A program made the translations under genes and the position numbers. The notes beneath the pieces are model-generated. The model was not told where the DNA came from. It worked only from the letters and a program-made list of their open reading frames with translations, and did no database searches. A stretch of 64,000 nt of DNA, from positions 930,001 through 994,000 of the forward strand of contig NZ_JAGINT010000002.1 of assembly GCF_017876295.1 (NCBI RefSeq). The letters are read 5' to 3'. Shown piece after piece: positions 44,096-54,597 of the stretch (positions are counted from its first letter, which is position 1; every line of letters starts with the position of its first letter). This DNA comes from Kribbella aluminosa. Lineage in GTDB: Bacteria; Actinomycetota; Actinomycetes; Propionibacteriales; Kribbellaceae.

Positions 44096-44292
44096 CCGTG
44101 TTCCGCGTCCTCGGCATGACCTGCTCGCATTGCGTCGGTTTCGTGAGCGAGGAACTCGAGGCGGTGGCCGGCGTCGAGTCGGTCAAGGTCGACCTCTCGA
44201 CGGGGTTGATCACCCTGCGCACCGATCGCCCGATCGACCCCGCCGAAATCCGAACCGCAGTAGAAGCCGCCGGCTACGAAGTCGAGCCCTGA
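44092..44292 (+). CDS. Heavy-metal-associated (CopZ-like) protein
   Basis: This 66-residue ferredoxin-fold protein has the metal-binding GMTCSHC motif (residues 8-14) and the usual end AVEAAGYEVEP. Such proteins bind Cu(I) and pass it to P-type ATPases, but none is nearby. Translational coupling to a SnoaL-like protein and TetR control are unusual for a copper chaperone. Confidence 0.9.
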   Translation: MTVFRVLGMTCSHCVGFVSEELEAVAGVESVKVDLSTGLITLRTDRPIDPAEIRTAVEAAGYEVEP

Positions 44293-44313
44293 CTCAGCCG
44301 ATACCGCGTCTAC

Positions 44314-44416
44314 GTTCGCCGAGTCGTGGCGTTTGGCTCCGGGTCTGTTCGCCGAGTCGTGGATCGCGGCTGCTTCTGTGCGCTTCTCGCCGCCAATGTC
44401 CACGACTCGGTGGAAC
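44314..44416. repeat. Direct and inverted repeats after the HMA gene
   Basis: GTTCGCCGAGTCGTGG occurs at 44314-44329 and again at 44347-44362. Its near-complement (CCACGACTCGGTGGAAC) is at 44400-44416. Either left copy could pair with the right one to end transcription in both directions. Confidence 0.55.
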
Positions 44417-44421
44417 GCAGG

Positions 44422-46980
44422 TCAGCGGACGGTGAAGCCGGCCTTGCGGAAGGCGTCGGCGAGGGAGGTTTCGTCCATGGGGGTCTCGGGCTGCTTGCCG
44501 CGGGCCGGTCCGCCTTGGTTGCCGCCGCCCTGGCCGCCTGGTCCGCGGCCCTGGCCGCCTGGACCGCGACCGCCCGGGCCACGCCCCTGACCACCTTGAC
44601 CGCCGCGGCCTTGACCTTGGCCACCGCGGCCTCCGCCTTGGTTGCCGCCCTGACCACCGCGACCGCCGCCTTGGTTGCTGCCTTGGCCACTGCCCTGACC
44701 ACCGCGACCGCTGCCTTGGTTGCCGCCCTGGTTGCCGTCTTGGGCGCCGCGACCCTGGGCGCCTTGGCCCCGGTTCTGGCCGCCGCGACCGCCGGAGCCG
44801 CCGGAGCCGACCTCGTCGTCCAGCCGCAGCGTCAGCGAGATCCGCTGCCGCGGGATGTCCACCTCGAGGACCTTCACCATCACGATGTCACCCGGCTTGA
44901 CCACCTCGCGCGGGTCCTTCACGAAGGTCTTCGACAGCGCCGACACGTGCGCGAGCCCGTCCTGGTGGACACCGATGTCGATGAACGCACCGAAGGCCGC
45001 CACGTTGGTGACCTGACCCTCGAGCCGCATCCCAGGCTTCAGGTCCGCGATCTTGTCCACACCCTCCGCGAACACCGCGGTCTTGAACGCCGGCCGCGGG
45101 TCCCGCCCAGGCTTCTCCAGCTCGGCCAGGATGTCGGTCACGGTCGGCAGCCCGAACATGTCGTCGACGAAGTCCGCCGCCTTCAGCCGCTTCAGCTCCG
45201 CGGACCCGATCAGCGCCTTCACATCGGACCCGGTCGCGTCGAGAATCCGCCGTACGACGGGATACGCCTCCGGGTGCACGCTGGACGCGTCGAGCGGGTC
45301 GTCGCCGTCGGGGATCCGGAGGAACCCGGCGGCCTGCTCGAACGCCTTCGGGCCGAGCCGCGGCACCTCGCGCAGCGCCGTACGTGAGGTGAACGGGCCG
45401 TTGACGTCGCGGTGCTGGACGATGTTGTCGGCCAGGCCGGGGGTGATGCCGGAGACCCGGATGAGCAGCGGCGCGGACGCCGTGTTCAGGTCGACGCCGA
45501 CCGCGTTCACACAGTCCTCGACGACCGCGTCCAGCGAGCGGGACAACGCGTTCTCGGCGAGGTCGTGCTGGTACTGGCCGACGCCGATCGACTTCGGGTC
45601 GATCTTCACCAGCTCGGCCAGCGGGTCCTGCAGCCGGCGCGCGATCGAGACCGCGCCGCGCAGCGACACGTCCATCCCGGGCAGCTCCTGGGACGCGAAC
45701 GCGGACGCCGAGTACACCGACGCGCCGGCCTCGGACACGACGGCCTTGGTGAGCTTCAGCTCAGGGTGTTTGGCGATCAGCTCCGCGGCCAGCTTGTCGG
45801 TCTCGCGGGACGCCGTACCGTTGCCGATGGCAATCAGCTCGACGTCGTGCGCGGCGGCCAGCGCGGCCAGCGTGGCGATCGACTTGTCCCACTGGTTCTG
45901 CGGGACGTGCGGGTAGATGACGCCGGTGTCGACGACCTTGCCGGTCGCGTCCACGACGGCGACCTTCACGCCGGTCCGGAAGCCCGGGTCCAGGCCCATC
46001 GTCGCGCGGGTGCCGGCCGGGGCGGCCAGCAGCAGGTCGCGCAGGTTGGCCGCGAACACCCGGATCGCCTCGTCCTCGGCGACCTGCCGTAACCGCATCC
46101 GCAGGTCGATGCCGAGGTGCACGAGGATCTTCGTCCGCCAGGCCCAGCGGACCGTCTCCACCAGCCATTTGTCGGCCGGGCGGCCCTGGTTCTCGACGCC
46201 GACCTTGCGGGCGATGGTCGTCTCGTACTCCGTCGGCCCGTCGACCTCGACACCCGCGGGCAGCGGCTCGATGGAGACCGTGAGTACGTCCTCCTTCTCG
46301 CCGCGGAACAGCGCGAGGATCCGGTGCGACGGCATCTTCGTGAACGGCTCGTCGAACTCGAAGTAGTCCGAGAACTTCGCGCCGTCGGTCTCCTTGCCTT
46401 CCCGTACGGCGGACGCCAGCCGGCCCTGCTCCCAGAGCCGCTCGCGCAAGTCACCGATCAGGTCGGCGTCCTCGGCGAACCGCTCGACCAGGATCGCCCG
46501 GGCGCCGTCCAGCGCGGCCTGCGGGTCGGGTACGTCGGCGTTCACGAAGACGGCGGCGGCCGCGATCGGCTCGACGTCCGGGTCCGCCATCAGGCCGTCG
46601 GCGAGCGGCTCCAGGCCGTTCTCCCGGGCAATCATCGCCTTCGTCCGGCGCTTCGGCTTGAACGGGAGGTAGATGTCCTCCAGCCGGGACTTGGTGTCCG
46701 CGGCGAGGATCTGCTCCTTCAGCGCGTCGTCCAGCTTGCCCTGGCTGTCGATGGACTCCAGCACGGTCTGCCGGCGCTCCTCCAGCTCCCGGAGATACCG
46801 CAACCGCTCCTCGAGGGTCCGCAGCTGGGCGTCGTCCAGCATCCCGGTGACCTCTTTGCGGTACCGCGCGATGAACGGGACCGTCGAGCCCTCGTCCAGC
46901 AGCGCCACCGCTGCCCGCACCTGGAACTCCTGGACCTCCAACTCGCCGGCGATCCGCTGCTCGATCGACTGCACCACCAC
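44422..46980 (-). CDS. tex: Tex-family S1 RNA-binding protein with RGG-like tail
   Basis: This 852-residue cytosolic protein is the Tex/YhgF transcription and RNA accessory factor. Domains in order: helical Tex N-terminus (VPFIARYRKEVTGMLDDAQL, about 38-57), YqgF RNase H-like (GLDPGFRTGVKVAVVD, about 330), helix-hairpin-helix (GVDLNTASAPLLIRVSGI; ALREVPRLGPKAFEQAAGF) and S1 (GQVTNVAAFGAFIDIGVHQD, about 650-715). An added tail of about 105 Gly/Gln/Arg residues (about 722-830) precedes a short conserved end (TSLADAFRKAGF). Start GTG 46980 has GGGGAA six bases upstream; two further GTG codons follow directly. Confidence 0.93.
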   Translation of the reverse strand: MVVQSIEQRIAGELEVQEFQVRAAVALLDEGSTVPFIARYRKEVTGMLDDAQLRTLEERLRYLRELEERRQTVLESIDSQGKLDDALKEQILAADTKSRLEDIYLPFKPKRRTKAMIARENGLEPLADGLMADPDVEPIAAAAVFVNADVPDPQAALDGARAILVERFAEDADLIGDLRERLWEQGRLASAVREGKETDGAKFSDYFEFDEPFTKMPSHRILALFRGEKEDVLTVSIEPLPAGVEVDGPTEYETTIARKVGVENQGRPADKWLVETVRWAWRTKILVHLGIDLRMRLRQVAEDEAIRVFAANLRDLLLAAPAGTRATMGLDPGFRTGVKVAVVDATGKVVDTGVIYPHVPQNQWDKSIATLAALAAAHDVELIAIGNGTASRETDKLAAELIAKHPELKLTKAVVSEAGASVYSASAFASQELPGMDVSLRGAVSIARRLQDPLAELVKIDPKSIGVGQYQHDLAENALSRSLDAVVEDCVNAVGVDLNTASAPLLIRVSGITPGLADNIVQHRDVNGPFTSRTALREVPRLGPKAFEQAAGFLRIPDGDDPLDASSVHPEAYPVVRRILDATGSDVKALIGSAELKRLKAADFVDDMFGLPTVTDILAELEKPGRDPRPAFKTAVFAEGVDKIADLKPGMRLEGQVTNVAAFGAFIDIGVHQDGLAHVSALSKTFVKDPREVVKPGDIVMVKVLEVDIPRQRISLTLRLDDEVGSGGSGGRGGQNRGQGAQGRGAQDGNQGGNQGSGRGGQGSGQGSNQGGGRGGQGGNQGGGRGGQGQGRGGQGGQGRGPGGRGPGGQGRGPGGQGGGNQGGPARGKQPETPMDETSLADAFRKAGFTVR

Positions 46981-47343
46981 TGTCCGTTCCCCTCTACGTC
47001 CAACAACCACCGAGCATTCTGCCCCGGCCGGACCCCATATCCTTCCCCATCCCACCCCCCACCCCGAAACCCGTCCCATTCCCCCTGTGGACAACCCCAT
47101 GCGATCATCCCGCTGGGGAGGGACACAGTGGCGAGTTCAACTGCCACGTCGACAGCATCGTGAGGGCCGTCGTACGTGGCCTCGCCGAGAGGTTGCCGGA
47201 CTTCGACGAGGGCGTCGCCCGTCGCGCCGCACGAAGACCCGGACGCTCACGGCAACTGGTCGCGCTGTCGGTCTGCCTGTCCTTCGCCAGAAGGATGGTT
47301 TCCCGAACCAAAACAACGACGAACGTCCCCCTGAAGGAGCCGT
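46981..47343. other. Gene-free region upstream of tex
   Basis: This 363-base stretch holds the tex leader and nothing else clear. C-rich sequence with CCCCATCCC-type runs fills 47035-47090. Short frames on both strands have no ribosome site or family features. Confidence 0.4.
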
Positions 47344-47715
47344 ATGGGGCAATTCACCAGGTACGTCGAGCGTTACCACCCACCACTCCTCGACCGGGTC
47401 CTCGGAGTGGTGGTGCCGGTGACTTTCATCGTGCGTGCCGCAGTTGTCCACACCTTCGAGAACACCCTGTGGGCAATCCTCCTCGCCGTCATCATGCTCC
47501 CGCACGGGATCGCCCCGGAGACAGCCAAGAACCGGGCCACGCGGTGGGAACGCGATCACCCCATCCAGTTCGGAGCGTTCGGCGTCCTGACGATGGTCTG
47601 CGGCTTCTTCCTCATTCTCAGGTGGTTCCTGAACCGCCCGCACAGCATCCTCATCGCCCTCGCCCTGACACTCGTACTCTTCACCACAGGCAAGCTGTAC
47701 AGACGCCGCAAATGA
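47344..47715 (+). CDS. Small membrane protein (123 aa, four spans)
   Basis: This protein has about four hydrophobic segments (residues 18-35, 42-55, 74-92, 100-115) and a basic end (KLYRRRK). AAGGAG precedes the ATG at 47344. No family is recognised; the DHPIQFGAFG stretch lies between spans. Its stop overlaps the ATG of the next frame (ATGA), suggesting a two-gene unit of small membrane proteins. Confidence 0.7.
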   Translation: MGQFTRYVERYHPPLLDRVLGVVVPVTFIVRAAVVHTFENTLWAILLAVIMLPHGIAPETAKNRATRWERDHPIQFGAFGVLTMVCGFFLILRWFLNRPHSILIALALTLVLFTTGKLYRRRK

Positions 47716-47975
47716 TCGGCCATGTCGACCTGCCCCGGCCGTGGACCCACGCGGCTCGGGGGCGCCGGGGCTTGTTGCTGTGGTGGTTCGTGTCCAGCCC
47801 CCAGCGCCCGGAACCGCCCGGAACCTGCCGGACGCCGCGGATTATCTCCGGGCTCGTGGGCGGCGGCACGGTGGTGGTAGTCCTGAGCGCGCTCGTGCTG
47901 CTCACCATCGGGGCGCGGCGGCGGGGGCTTGTGTGGTGGAAGTGGTACTCCGCTGGTACGACGAACTCCCCGTGA
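47712..47975 (+). CDS. Possible second small membrane protein (87 aa)
   Basis: The ATG at 47712 overlaps the preceding stop by four bases. The 87-residue product has a basic head and one strong hydrophobic segment (IISGLVGGGTVVVVLSAL, about 44-66). The stop lies inside the strong terminator that follows. No homology is recognised; coupling and the terminator position support it modestly. Confidence 0.45.
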   Translation: MIGHVDLPRPWTHAARGRRGLLLWWFVSSPQRPEPPGTCRTPRIISGLVGGGTVVVVLSALVLLTIGARRRGLVWWKWYSAGTTNSP

Positions 47976-48000
47976 GTGGTCACGGGGAGTTCGTCGTACC
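47955..48000. terminator. Strong bidirectional terminator
   Basis: A perfect 20-base stem (47955-47974 with 47981-48000) closes a 6-base loop AGTGGT. It lies between the small membrane genes and the convergent exporter gene, seven bases from the latter's stop. Confidence 0.9.
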
Positions 48001-48006
48001 GAATGG

Positions 48007-49488
48007 TCAGGCGGCTTCGCAGAGGAGTTCGGGCTCGGGGTCTTCCGTGGTGACTGCCTGCTTGGTCGGGCGCATGACGATTGCCGCGATGGCGACCGCG
48101 GCGGCCACGATGGCGGCTGCTACGCCGAAGGAGAAGTGGTAGCCGTCGGTCAGTGCTTCCAGCGGGGACTTGGTGCTCGTGGCGGTGCGGGTGGCCGAGA
48201 GCGTCGCCAGGATCGCCAGGCCGAGAGCGGCGCCGACCTCGCCCATGGTGCCGATGAGACCGGAAGCCAGACCGGCGTCCTCGGGCTTGACGTCTGACAT
48301 CGACAGGCCCATCAGCGCGGGGAAGCAGATGCCACCGCCCAGGCCGAGCAGTGCCAGCACCGGCAGCACGTGGATGAAGTAGTTGCCACCGACCGGCGCC
48401 TGGGTGAAGAGGGCCAGCCCGACGACGATCAGCGACAGCCCAACGATCAACGGGCGGCGCGGGCCGAAGCGCATCACCAGCTTCTCGGAGTACTTCACCG
48501 ACAGCAGCCCCATGACCACCGTGGTCGGCAGGAACGCCAGCCCGATCTCCAGGGCGTCGTACCCGAGGACACGCTGCAGGTAGAGCGAGCCGAGGAAGAA
48601 GATGCCGAACATCCCGGAGCTGGAGAGCGCCTGGACCAGGTTCGCACCGGTCAGCGTGCGGGACCGGAAGATCCGCAGTGGGACCAGAGGGTTCGCAGCA
48701 GTCGCCTCACGGACGATGAACCCGGCCAGCAGCGCCAGCGTGATCGCAGCCAGCAGCAGGGTCCGCGGAGCGGTCCAGCCCAGCTCGGCCGCAGGCTTCA
48801 CGATCGTGAACACACCGAGCATCAGTGCACCGGTGATCAGCACAGCACCCGGTACGTCGGTACCGCGCCCCAGCCCGAGGCCCTTGTCCTTCTCGATGAA
48901 CTTCACGGCCAGCGCGGTCGTCAGTACGCCAATGGGCAGGTTCACGAAGAAGATCCAGTGCCAGCTGATCGCCTGCGTCAGTACACCGCCGGCCAGCAGA
49001 CCGATCGACCCACCGGCGGACGCTACGAACGCGAACATGCCGATCGCCTTCGCCTGCTCGCGCGGCTCGGGGAACAGGGTCACGATCATGCCCAGGATCA
49101 CTGCGGACGTCAGAGCGCCGCCGACGCCCTGGATGAACCGTGCGATGACAAGTACCTCCTGCGAGCGTGCGAGGCCGCACAGCACGGAGGCGATGGTGAA
49201 AACGACCAGTCCGGCTGTAAAGACGTTCCGCCGGCCCAGGAGGTCACCTAGCCGACCAGCCAGCAGCAGGAGCCCGCCGAACGCGATCAGGTACGCATTG
49301 ACCACCCAAGCGAGCGAGGAGCTCGTAAAGCCCAGGTCGTCCTGGATGGCTGGTAGGGCTACGTTCACCACGGTCACGTCGAGCACGATCATCAACATGC
49401 CCGCACAGAGTGTGTAGAGGGCCAGCCAGCGCGAGCGGCTGCCCTGCGCGGCCGGCGTCGTCGCCAGGGTCTCGGTCGTCGCGTACAT
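48007..49488 (-). CDS. DHA2-family MFS drug exporter
   Basis: This 493-residue, 14-span proton-coupled exporter belongs to the DHA2 (EmrB/QacA) family. Motif C-like segments and family signatures are clear: LDVTVVNVALPAIQDDLG near span 1, GRLGDLLGRRNVF in loop 2-3, RFIQGVGGAL and WHWIFFVNLPIG. The Asp in span 1 is the usual proton/substrate carboxylate. It stands alone, with no adjacent TetR or MarR gene, so drug specificity cannot be read. The start ATG at 49488 is preceded by AAGGAGA on the minus strand. Confidence 0.93.
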   Translation of the reverse strand: MYATTETLATTPAAQGSRSRWLALYTLCAGMLMIVLDVTVVNVALPAIQDDLGFTSSSLAWVVNAYLIAFGGLLLLAGRLGDLLGRRNVFTAGLVVFTIASVLCGLARSQEVLVIARFIQGVGGALTSAVILGMIVTLFPEPREQAKAIGMFAFVASAGGSIGLLAGGVLTQAISWHWIFFVNLPIGVLTTALAVKFIEKDKGLGLGRGTDVPGAVLITGALMLGVFTIVKPAAELGWTAPRTLLLAAITLALLAGFIVREATAANPLVPLRIFRSRTLTGANLVQALSSSGMFGIFFLGSLYLQRVLGYDALEIGLAFLPTTVVMGLLSVKYSEKLVMRFGPRRPLIVGLSLIVVGLALFTQAPVGGNYFIHVLPVLALLGLGGGICFPALMGLSMSDVKPEDAGLASGLIGTMGEVGAALGLAILATLSATRTATSTKSPLEALTDGYHFSFGVAAAIVAAAVAIAAIVMRPTKQAVTTEDPEPELLCEAA

Positions 49489-49548
49489 TCCGGTTCTCCT
49501 TGCCGTTCGTCGTAGTGGCCTTACACCTCTACGTCGAACCGGGAGGGC

Positions 49549-50166
49549 TCAGATTGACACGTCTTCAGAACTTTTTTGCCGCCGCGGTCGAGAGAGCCAG
49601 TACGCCGAGAGCGCCGGGACCAGGCCGCTCCCGACAACGAGCAGTGTCGGCACCTGCGACGCCAGGGCGAACCAGGTGAGCAGGATGACCACACTGCCGG
49701 CCACTGGGAGCGGGCGGCGCAGCAGGAACAGGTTGGCGGACCGGAACAGCGTCTTCATCGTCGCCGTGGCAGGTGCTTCCGGGAGGATCGCCAGACCGCT
49801 CAGGTAGAGCCCCAGGATCATGCCGGTGAGCGGGATCAGGATGGCGAGCGCGACGATCCGGACCGGCCCCGCGGCGTACGCCCAGAAGGAGATGCCGAAC
49901 GCGAGCATCAGACTGCCGGTCCACAGGCCGAACCCGGGCAGCCAGTACCGCTTCATCATCTGCCGGAACTCCACGAGAAACCGCCGCAGCAGCTTCGGAC
50001 GGTCCTGGCTGATCGCGTCCGGCAGCACCCGCTGCATCGCGAACGCGGCCGGGAAGAGGGTCAGGATGCCGAAGCTGATCACCAGGAACGCCAGCTGCAG
50101 CATCAGCAGATCGCCGACCACCGCCAGCTTGCTCAGCACGGCACTCGTCCGGTTGGCCTTCTGCAC
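49549..50166 (-). CDS. DUF624 (YesL-like) membrane protein
   Basis: This 205-residue protein has about five spans and the YesL/DUF624 pattern (GDLLMLQLAFLVISFGILTLFPAAFAM over residues 18-44). Such proteins accompany carbohydrate ABC transporters. The GTG at 50166 follows GAGGAGA on the minus strand. It is divergent from the DeoR-LacI regulator, sharing a control region with a TGATC palindrome, and probably belongs to the same sugar-uptake regulon. Confidence 0.82.
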   Translation of the reverse strand: MQKANRTSAVLSKLAVVGDLLMLQLAFLVISFGILTLFPAAFAMQRVLPDAISQDRPKLLRRFLVEFRQMMKRYWLPGFGLWTGSLMLAFGISFWAYAAGPVRIVALAILIPLTGMILGLYLSGLAILPEAPATATMKTLFRSANLFLLRRPLPVAGSVVILLTWFALASQVPTLLVVGSGLVPALSAYWLSRPRRQKSSEDVSI

Positions 50167-50198
50167 CGATGGTCTCCTCGTTCCGTCCGGGCGGGTCC

Positions 50199-50232
50199 TG
50201 ATCGTATGATCACGAACAATCACTGACAGATC
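50199..50232. promoter_or_regulatory. Candidate operator for the DeoR-LacI hybrid regulator
   Basis: TGATC-GTAT-GATCA at 50199-50212 is palindromic and is followed by further half-sites (CAATCA, AGATCA). A similar TGATC-N6-GATCA lies upstream of the transporter operon at 51353-51368. Confidence 0.5.
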
Positions 50233-50242
50233 AGGGGGCTGC

Positions 50243-51298
50243 ATGCTTGCACAGGAGCGCCACGAGCTGATCCTGCGCAGCCTGCGGCGGCACGGGCGGC
50301 TCCGGGTCGCCGACCTGGTCGACGAGCTCGGCGTCTCCGCGATCACAGTACGCCGGGACCTGGCCGAACTGGACTCCGCCGGCCTGCTCCGCCGCGTGCA
50401 CGGCGGCGCGATCGGGACCTCCGCGGCCGACCAGGCGAACCCCGGAAACCGGCTCACGATCGGCATCGTGGTGCCGAGCGCGACGTCGTACTACTCCGAC
50501 GTGATCCGCGGCGCGGAGGCGATCGCCGACCGGTACGGCGCGCGGCTGGTGCTCGGCGTCTCCGGGTACGACGTGACCACCGAGCGTGAACGGCTGGACA
50601 AGGTGCTCGGCATCGGGGTCGCCGGCCTGCTGATCAGTACCGCGCTCGGCGACGGCGACGCGGACCGGATGGACTCCCGGCTGGACGATATCGACGTACC
50701 GGTGGTGCTGATGGAACGGGCGTTCGGGTACCCGCAGATGCGCCGCGAGTACGACCACGTCCGGACCGACCACGCGTACGGCGCGATGCTGGCGCTGCGC
50801 CACTTCGTCGCGCTCGGCCACCGCCGGATCGCGATCAACCTGCAGGCCACGGTCACGGCGTACTGGCTCCGCCTCGGCATCGAGGCCGCCGCGAAGGCAC
50901 TCGGCGTCGAGGTCTTCCTCTCCCCCGTGGACCTCCCCGCCCGCGGCGACGACCCCGGTGCGGTCGCCCAACTGGACGCGTTCCTGGCCGAGTGCGACTC
51001 CTTCGGCAGCCACGCCGTCCTGGTCCACTCCGACGAACACGGCGCCAGCCTCGTAGAACGCGCCATGGAACTAGGCCTCCGCGTCCCCGAGGACCTGGCC
51101 GTCATCGCCTACAACGACGTCACCGCCTCCCTGGCAGTCGTCCCCCTCACCGCCGTCTGCCCACCCCGCCGAGCCCTCGGCGAAACCGCCTGCGACCTCC
51201 TCCTCCGCAAACTCCAGTCCCCCCACACCCCCACCCAGCACCTGAGCCTCCTCCCCACCCTCAACACCCGCACCTCCTGCGGAGCCGCAGACGCCTGA
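50243..51298 (+). CDS. DeoR-type HTH fused to LacI-type sugar-binding domain
   Basis: This 351-residue regulator has a DeoR helix-turn-helix at residues 1-55 (ERHELILRSLRRHGRLRV; SAITVRRDLAELDSAGLLRRVHGG) and a LacI/periplasmic-binding effector domain from about 70 (TIGIVVPSATSYYSDVIRGAE; DHAYGAMLALRHFVALGHRRIA). LacI regulators normally carry a LacI HTH, so this is a known but less common architecture. It is expected to sense the sugar imported by the operon that follows after 177 bases. The start ATG at 50243 is a family-type start. Confidence 0.88.
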   Translation: MLAQERHELILRSLRRHGRLRVADLVDELGVSAITVRRDLAELDSAGLLRRVHGGAIGTSAADQANPGNRLTIGIVVPSATSYYSDVIRGAEAIADRYGARLVLGVSGYDVTTERERLDKVLGIGVAGLLISTALGDGDADRMDSRLDDIDVPVVLMERAFGYPQMRREYDHVRTDHAYGAMLALRHFVALGHRRIAINLQATVTAYWLRLGIEAAAKALGVEVFLSPVDLPARGDDPGAVAQLDAFLAECDSFGSHAVLVHSDEHGASLVERAMELGLRVPEDLAVIAYNDVTASLAVVPLTAVCPPRRALGETACDLLLRKLQSPHTPTQHLSLLPTLNTRTSCGAADA

Positions 51299-51352
51299 AA
51301 CGCGGCGTTGAAGGGCCGGCACGCGGAACTTTGATCGGTCGGGTTCCGGTTC

Positions 51353-51413
51353 TGATCGAATGTGATCATTCGAGCGGTGAGGTATTGACGGGGAAAGCCC
51401 TTTCCCATACTTT
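51353..51413 (+). promoter_or_regulatory. Promoter and operators of the sugar ABC operon
   Basis: TTGACG (51385-51390) and TACTTT (51408-51413) are spaced by 17 bases. The spacer contains the palindrome GGGAAAG-CC-CTTTCCC (51391-51406), so a bound repressor would block polymerase. Upstream, TGATC-N6-GATCA (51353-51368) resembles the site before the regulator gene. Confidence 0.7.
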
Positions 51414-51475
51414 CGCTGCACTTGGAAGGGGTCAGGCGCCCCGGCTGAAGAACAGTCAGCGAAGGAGTACCCCCT

Positions 51476-52746
51476 GTGAGACGTGGAGTGGGACTGACTC
51501 TGCTGGCCGCTGCGCTCAGCGTTGTGGTCAGTAGTTGTGGCAACGGGGTGATCGACAAGAGCACGGACGGTGTGCCCCCGGCCGAGGCGACCGGGACGTT
51601 GCGGGTGCTGATTCCGTCGTTCCCGCCCAGTACCAAGGGGCGGGAGGCGTTCCAGAAGGTTGTCGACGACTTCCACAAGACCTATCCGAAGATGAAGGTC
51701 GAGCCGGACTTCGCGACGTACAAGAATCTGAACGAGAAGATGTCGACCTCGATCGCGGCCGGCATCCCGTACGACGTGATGGTCACCGGTGTCGGCTGGA
51801 TCCAGCCGTTCGCGTCGAAGCGGATCTTCGAGGACCTCGGCAGGTACGGCGTGACGCCCGACTTCATCAGGGAGAAGAGCACCCCGGCCCTGATCCCGGC
51901 GGTGACGTACGACGGCAAGCTGTACGGGTACCCGCTGGTCGCCGACGCCCGCGCCGTCGCGCTGCGGAAGAGCGCGTTCCTCGAGGCCGGGCTGGACCCG
52001 GACAAGCCGCCGACGTCGCTGGCGGACCTCAAGGCCGACGCGGAGAAGCTGACCAAGCGGGACAAGAACGGCAACATCACCCGCAGCGGCTTCGACCTCG
52101 CGTCGGCGACCGGCTTCCGGCAGTCGTTCACCACCTTCCTGGCCTCGACCGGTACGTCGCTGTACGTCAAGGGCCAGCCGAACTTCGACAACAAGCAAGG
52201 CCTCGACACGCTGCTCTGGATCAAGTCGATGATCAACAACGTGCAGCCGTACGGGCAGACGAACGCGGCGCAGCAGCCGCTGGTACTGACCGGCGAGGCC
52301 GCGATGGGCATCGTGAACGGCGGCGTCGACTGCTCCGCGGACGGCATCGGCCAGAAGAACTGTGACGACCTGAAGTTCTTCCGCTTCGACAGTGGCAAGG
52401 AGATCGAGTACGTCGGCGGCGACCTGGCGTCGATCGGGTCCCGCAGCCGGCACAAGGACGCGGCCTGGGCGTTCATCCAGTCGCTGACGACACCGGCGAA
52501 CCTGGACATGATCGCCAAGCTGAACAAGAAGGTCCCGGCCTACAAGGACGCCAGCAACTCGCCGCAGGCGAAGTCGAACCCGCTGAGCCAGTTCGTCGCC
52601 GACGGCCTGGTGTACGCGGTCAACGAGAACGAAGTACCGAGCAACTGGCTCGAGATGCGCGGCAACTTCGACATCCAGCTCACCCAGGCGGTACTCGGCC
52701 AGAAGGATCCGGCGAAGGTGCTGCACAACCTGGCAGGACAATCCCG

Positions 52747-52750
<4 letters not shown>
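51476..52750 (+). CDS. Sugar ABC transporter substrate-binding lipoprotein
   Basis: This 424-residue lipoprotein captures a carbohydrate outside the membrane. The signal peptide ends at a lipobox (VVSSC, Cys21). The family-1 solute-binding fold follows (LRVLIPSFPPSTKGREAFQKVVDDFHKTYP region, then PYDVMVTGVGWIQPFA and GEAAMGIVNGG). The start GTG at 51476 follows GAAGGAG at 51461-51467. The TGA stop overlaps the ATG of the first permease gene. The ligand cannot be read from sequence. Confidence 0.93.
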
Positions 52751-53677
<927 letters not shown>

Positions 53678-53685
<8 letters not shown>

Positions 53686-54580
53686 TGTTTCGTTGCCGGC
53701 CGTCGGTTCCGCGAAGCCGCCGGCGTTCCGGGCAGGCCGGATCCTGCTGTACGTCGTACTCACCGTCGGCGCGCTGCTGATGATCGTGCCGTTCGTGTGG
53801 ATGGCGCTGACCGCGTTCAAGAGCAACGGGGAGATCGCGAAGTTCAGCTGGTTGCCGTCGGAGCTGCGCTGGCGGAACTTCGTCGAGGCGATGCAGACCG
53901 CGCCGTTCCTGCGGTACTTCCGGAACAGCCTGTTCATCGCGGTGGGCGAGACGGCGTTCACGCTGGCGGTCTGTACGACGGCCGGGTACGCGCTGGCCAA
54001 GCTCCCGATCCGCGGCGGCAAGACGTTGCTGAACTACTTCATCGTGCTGCTGATGGTGCCGTTCCAGATCATCCTGGTGCCGCTGTTCCTGATCGTGAAG
54101 TCGATCCCGCTGTTCGGCGGCAACAACATCCTCGGCCAGGGCGGCATCGGCTGGCTGAACTCGTGGTGGGGCCTGATCATCCCGCTCGGCGCGGCGCCGC
54201 TGTTCACGTTCCTCGCGCGGCAGTTCTACGTGTCGCTGCCGGACCAGCTGGCGCAGGCGGCGCGGGTGGACGGGCTCGGCGAGTTCGGGATCTTCTGGCG
54301 GATCATGACCCCGCTGGTGAAGCCGGCGCTGATCACGATCGCGGTGTTCCAGATCGAGGCCGCCTGGAACGGATTCCTCTGGCCGCTGATGATCACCACC
54401 TCGGACGAGATGCGCCCGCTGCAGCTGGGGCTGGCGATCTTCTCCCAGAACCCGGCCGAGATCCAGTGGCCGTACCTGATGGCCGGTACGGCGCTCGCGA
54501 CACTGCCGATGATCGTGCTGTTCGTGTTCGCCCAGAAACGCTTCGTCGAAGGCATGGCAAACGTGGGAATCAAGGGCTGA
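53678..54580 (+). CDS. Sugar ABC transporter permease (MalG/UgpE type)
   Basis: This 300-residue, six-span permease is the partner of the preceding one. The EAA motif is QAARVDGLGEFGIFWRI (about residues 192-208). The conserved end PMIVLFVFAQKRFVEGMANVGIKG is typical of carbohydrate-uptake MalG-like proteins. It is coupled to the first permease by an 8-base overlap. No ATPase gene follows. Confidence 0.93.
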
Positions 54581-54597
54581 GGCCGGAGGTGGGGGAG

